From the NCBI GenBank assembly GCA_016296885.1, contig JAEDHT010000011.1, forward strand, positions 1-54,491: DNA of 54,491 nt, in the 5' to 3' direction. Made by a program: the position numbers and the translations under genes. Shown piece by piece: positions 51,334 through 54,491 of this stretch; the first letter of the stretch is position 1; each line of letters starts with the position of its first letter. The notes below the pieces were generated by a model. That model was given only the letters and a program-made list of their open reading frames with translations, did no database searches and was not told where the DNA came from. Source of the DNA: Clostridiaceae bacterium. Its GTDB lineage: Bacteria > Bacillota > Clostridia > Oscillospirales > Acutalibacteraceae.

Positions 51334-54300
51334 TCAAGAATTTATGATAGATTCTAGATATTCTATTGCACTCTGAGAATATCTTGATGGATCATTGGTG
51401 TAAATGAAATCAGCGGCTGTGCGAAGGCTTGTATAATAACCTCTTGCACACACATGAGTTGATTCATTCTCTGTGAAATAGTAAATCTGATCATTTCCGT
51501 TTCTATCTACATACTTGATATATGGACGAGCAACTATATCTGTTGCATAATTTTCTTTTGGAATATGGTGAATAAGTGTTGTAGCAACCTGATATTTACT
51601 TCCATCATAGAAAATATTATTTGATGGAGAATCTAACGCACCAGTAGTTTCGAGCTTTAGAGAATCTACATTCTGAACACGATCCTTTAGTGCTACTACA
51701 TTACCAAACTTGATATTGCTATCACCGTATAGATAAACAAGCTCATCATAGAGATCCTTGCCAAGTGTGAGACAGAAACGCAAGCCATTGCCATATGCAT
51801 CTGTATCAGATTCAAGAATCTTGATCTGAATACCTGCTAAGCCAAATGAGCTGTACGTACCGTTGTTACCAAATACTGCTGATGTATCGGCAGCCTCTAT
51901 ATCGACAGTAGATATCTGCTTCCAGCCAGCATAAAGCTTTGTTTCCTCATCAAATATATAATCCTTTGGAACAACCTTTGTGCATTTCTCATCCAGATAC
52001 CATCCTGTGAACATATATCCGTCTTTCTCAGGTGCTGCTGCAAGCTTTGTAAGCTCAGGAGCATCTATTACAACCTTTTCATTCTTATATTCTACGCCAT
52101 CAGAATAATATTTCACATTAACCCATTGGTTAGCATCATATGTCCATTTAGCATACAGCATAATATCAGATGTACCTACAGTATCTGTGTTAAAGTTCCA
52201 TGGTGAACCTGTAAATTCAGGGTTTGTGTACCATGTAGCCTTATATCCTGGATTTATAGCAAAAGGCTCTGTTAGCTTATCGCCTGTGTGTAGACCTATT
52301 TGATCTTCACAAACACTTGATGTACCTGTTATGAACTGAGCAATATATGGTAATGTCTGTGTTGAAACAGTTGTACCATTAACTGATACATTTACATCTC
52401 TATCGTTTACACAGCTTATAACAATCGGCTGATTTGCACTTACTGCTACATTTTCATCTGATACAGTTGTATAGTCGTCACCTGTTTCCATTTGAAGTGT
52501 GCAATCTGATTTTGTGTAAGCTGTTGTAGTTGTAGTTGTTGGAACAACCTTGATACCTGTTGTAGAACCTTTGAAAGCTGTGGTATACCATGGTGTAGTA
52601 ACATCATTGCGGATAGTAAACACCATCTGTTCTGCAGCTGAAGAAGATGTAGTTTCTACTGTGCCATCCATAGAGAATGTGGAGCTGATAGGTGTGGATG
52701 ACATTGTTGTAGCACCGCCACCAATCTCTTCATATTCGTCACGGATAAATGTTGTATCATACTCTTCAAGACCTGATTCAGCCTCAGGCAAAACAGTATA
52801 TGTTACATCGTCGCCTTGTGGATAAATCATATAGAGATAACCTTCATCTCCACTCACGCCTGCCATACCAAGAGGTTCAATTAGGTCTGCATCGCCTGAC
52901 GAGAATTCATGATCCTTGATTGTGGCAGATTTACCGTTAGATGAAGTGATGGTAAAGTTAGAATAATTTACAGTCAAAGTGATCTCGATATCTGTACTCG
53001 CTTCGTCCTCGTCAAATTCCGGAGCTTCGCCTCTTGGTTTCAAATGATAGTTTGAGTCTTTTAAATAGCCTACTATATCATAAGTATCAAGTTCACTTGC
53101 ATTTAGGTATCCTCTTATATATGCATCATCGGTATAGCGGTCAAAATATGTTTGACCTGAATTTGGATCATAGTATTTAAATAGCGCCTCAGTGCAGGAA
53201 CTATTAATCTCGATAACAGAAGCTCTCCAACCCTCGTTAGGGTCCCAATAGTTTATGGTATATGAGCCATCGCTGTTTTTTGTACCGCCATAAACAACAA
53301 CTGCATGGCCACCTTTAAATCTACCTTCTGTTCCGAGTGTCAACAAAAATGGATTTGCACAACCAACAGCTTTATTCACAAGCGCTTTAATATGAGATTT
53401 GTTAGTACCAAGGAATCTCTTTGTCAAAACCTTTCTTGTATAACCACAATTCTGCTCATTGTAAAGATAGAGAAGTAGCTGAGTTGTATTCCAATCAATA
53501 TAATTTGATTTTGTGCGCTTATTTCCTACTCCCATAGGATCAGCGATTTCAGAAACAGAATCTACATTAAAGTATGATAGATCAAGTCTATTTAATTTAG
53601 AAAGAATCAACAAAGATGACATACCGAAGCATATTCCGCCCTTAGGTGACTCATCCAAACTTCTGAGTCTTCCTTTTAGTTTACCTATATTAAATAATCC
53701 TCCCAAACGCTGTATAAAAGTAGCTTGTTCTCTTAGGTGGATATAATATAGACTATTCAAGGTATTTCCATTTACGTGGCTTGGATTATCAAATGAAAAG
53801 ATATCTTCATTATAATTAACATAATTTGGTTTTACATCTTCAATTTTTGCATATAGCTCAATATTGTTATAAAGCTTTGTCTTGGCCACGTTAAATGGCT
53901 GACCATCGCAAAAAACAGCCGGGTCTAATTCATCCTTAGTGTACCAACCACAGAAAACCTTACCGCTAGGAACAGTTGGTACAATGTTTTCTGCATATTC
54001 TCCAAAACCAATTTCTTTTTCGTCAATAAACTTATATCCATCCATATTGGTTGGATCAAAAACCATATCGGAGCGAGGGCCCTGAGGTCCACCATAGCAA
54101 TATGTTACTTTTATCTTTCTGTTGGTTGGAAGTCCATTAAATTTTAAATTCACAAATTTACAATTTGAATGAGAATAAGCAAAGGTCTCAGCGGAAGTAC
54201 CTATATATCCATATATATAAACCATTTGTCCCTGTGGGATCGCCGTTTCATCGATATGTGTAACAGATTCCGGTATTACTATATGCTTCAATTTAGTTTG

Positions 54301-54491
54301 ACTAAATGCATTTGCCAAAATCTGTGTAGGACCATCCTCTATCTCTACATACTCCAAGTTACTGCATTTTTTTGCAAAATCAACACCGATTGTGGAAAAG
54401 CCTGATGGTATATGAATTTCCTGCAAGGATGTACAGCCATTAAGCATTGAATGTGCGCTACCTTTATTTGTACCACTAACAATATTATCTT
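51334..54491 (-). CDS. large secreted LRR - cysteine-protease-like - InlB-repeat protein (5' end outside window)
   Basis: The reading frame stays open to the window edge (DNIVSGTNKGSAHS lies before the first in-window Met at 54447), so the N-terminus is missing; at least 1050 residues are inside. The visible part starts in BspA-type LRRs (MLNGCTSLQEIHIPSG), then an InlB-like segment (PSGKVFCGWYTKDELDP). A papain-like core follows, with GGICFGMSSLLILS (candidate Cys), GGHAVVVYGG (candidate His) and INYWDPNEG (candidate Asp/Asn). Thr-rich linkers and two more InlB-like modules (GYKATWYTNPEFTGSPWNF, GYMFTGWYLDEKCTK) come next. No dockerin or sorting tail is seen at the C-terminus. Confidence 0.83.
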   Translation of the reverse strand, partial: DNIVSGTNKGSAHSMLNGCTSLQEIHIPSGFSTIGVDFAKKCSNLEYVEIEDGPTQILANAFSQTKLKHIVIPESVTHIDETAIPQGQMVYIYGYIGTSAETFAYSHSNCKFVNLKFNGLPTNRKIKVTYCYGGPQGPRSDMVFDPTNMDGYKFIDEKEIGFGEYAENIVPTVPSGKVFCGWYTKDELDPAVFCDGQPFNVAKTKLYNNIELYAKIEDVKPNYVNYNEDIFSFDNPSHVNGNTLNSLYYIHLREQATFIQRLGGLFNIGKLKGRLRSLDESPKGGICFGMSSLLILSKLNRLDLSYFNVDSVSEIADPMGVGNKRTKSNYIDWNTTQLLLYLYNEQNCGYTRKVLTKRFLGTNKSHIKALVNKAVGCANPFLLTLGTEGRFKGGHAVVVYGGTKNSDGSYTINYWDPNEGWRASVIEINSSCTEALFKYYDPNSGQTYFDRYTDDAYIRGYLNASELDTYDIVGYLKDSNYHLKPRGEAPEFDEDEASTDIEITLTVNYSNFTITSSNGKSATIKDHEFSSGDADLIEPLGMAGVSGDEGYLYMIYPQGDDVTYTVLPEAESGLEEYDTTFIRDEYEEIGGGATTMSSTPISSTFSMDGTVETTSSSAAEQMVFTIRNDVTTPWYTTAFKGSTTGIKVVPTTTTTTAYTKSDCTLQMETGDDYTTVSDENVAVSANQPIVISCVNDRDVNVSVNGTTVSTQTLPYIAQFITGTSSVCEDQIGLHTGDKLTEPFAINPGYKATWYTNPEFTGSPWNFNTDTVGTSDIMLYAKWTYDANQWVNVKYYSDGVEYKNEKVVIDAPELTKLAAAPEKDGYMFTGWYLDEKCTKVVPKDYIFDEETKLYAGWKQISTVDIEAADTSAVFGNNGTYSSFGLAGIQIKILESDTDAYGNGLRFCLTLGKDLYDELVYLYGDSNIKFGNVVALKDRVQNVDSLKLETTGALDSPSNNIFYDGSKYQVATTLIHHIPKENYATDIVARPYIKYVDRNGNDQIYYFTENESTHVCARGYYTSLRTAADFIYTNDPSRYSQSAIEYLESIINS

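Noticed and set aside
1..54491. CRISPR arrays, tRNA and rRNA genes
   Set aside because: No regularly spaced repeats, cloverleaf-like or rRNA-like sequence was noticed on either strand. A tool such as tRNAscan-SE would settle tRNAs.

Overview
The window looks like chromosomal DNA of an AT-rich, Gram-positive gut member of the Clostridia. Strong AGGAGG-type ribosome sites, frequent TTG/GTG starts, two dockerin-bearing secreted proteins, BspA-type leucine-rich-repeat proteins with InlB-type repeats, and an APKTG surface-anchor tail together suggest a Ruminococcus-like (Oscillospiraceae) organism. Species cannot be fixed from sequence alone.

Layout. 1-4.4 kb: a possible group II intron edge, then a large secreted PHP-phosphoesterase/dockerin protein (-). 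4.7-7.9 kb: a two-gene molybdenum-hydroxylase unit (mocA-like cytidylyltransferase plus FeS/molybdopterin hydroxylase, +). 8.0-10.25 kb: a decayed accessory island with two copies of a double-glycine (bacteriocin-type) leader, a coupled pair of tiny membrane proteins, a small charged protein, duplicated regulatory segments and an integrase remnant. 10.3-14.6 kb: housekeeping units (-) DUF512/radical-SAM protein-der-plsY and DUF177-rpmF. 14.7-17.9 kb: copper P-type ATPase with a C-terminal CopZ-like domain, and a small membrane protein. 18.0-20.4 kb: serC-serA (+). 20.4-22.5 kb: UvrD-like helicase (-). 22.6-25.7 kb: surface LRR/vWA/InlB-repeat protein (-). 25.9-27.9 kb: queT-nnr (-).

28.0-32.9 kb: HIT protein, phosphoribosyltransferase, ComEC, holA and RNase M5-like (+). 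32.9-35.2 kb: secreted papain-family protease with dockerin (-). 35.4-40.2 kb: RF3, a BY-kinase with its YveK-type partner and an acidic membrane protein (all -). 40.3-44.2 kb: MATE exporter and glycogen/maltodextrin phosphorylase (-). 44.5-51.2 kb: recD2, comF, MreB-like, GH13 lipoprotein and an anchored extracytoplasmic protein (-). 51.3 kb to the right edge: a large LRR/cysteine-protease/InlB-repeat protein that is cut by the window.

How the genes fit together. The secreted set (PHP-dockerin, papain-dockerin, LRR proteins, GH13 lipoprotein) together with cytoplasmic glgP fits a polysaccharide- and protein-degrading gut anaerobe that builds dockerin/cohesin complexes. The remaining genes are ordinary housekeeping. 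The most novel content is the 8.0-10.25 kb island. Secondary points are the CopA-CopZ fusion with a Crp-type palindrome in its promoter spacer, and a ComEC whose C-terminal domain lacks metal ligands. No tRNA, rRNA or CRISPR array was seen.
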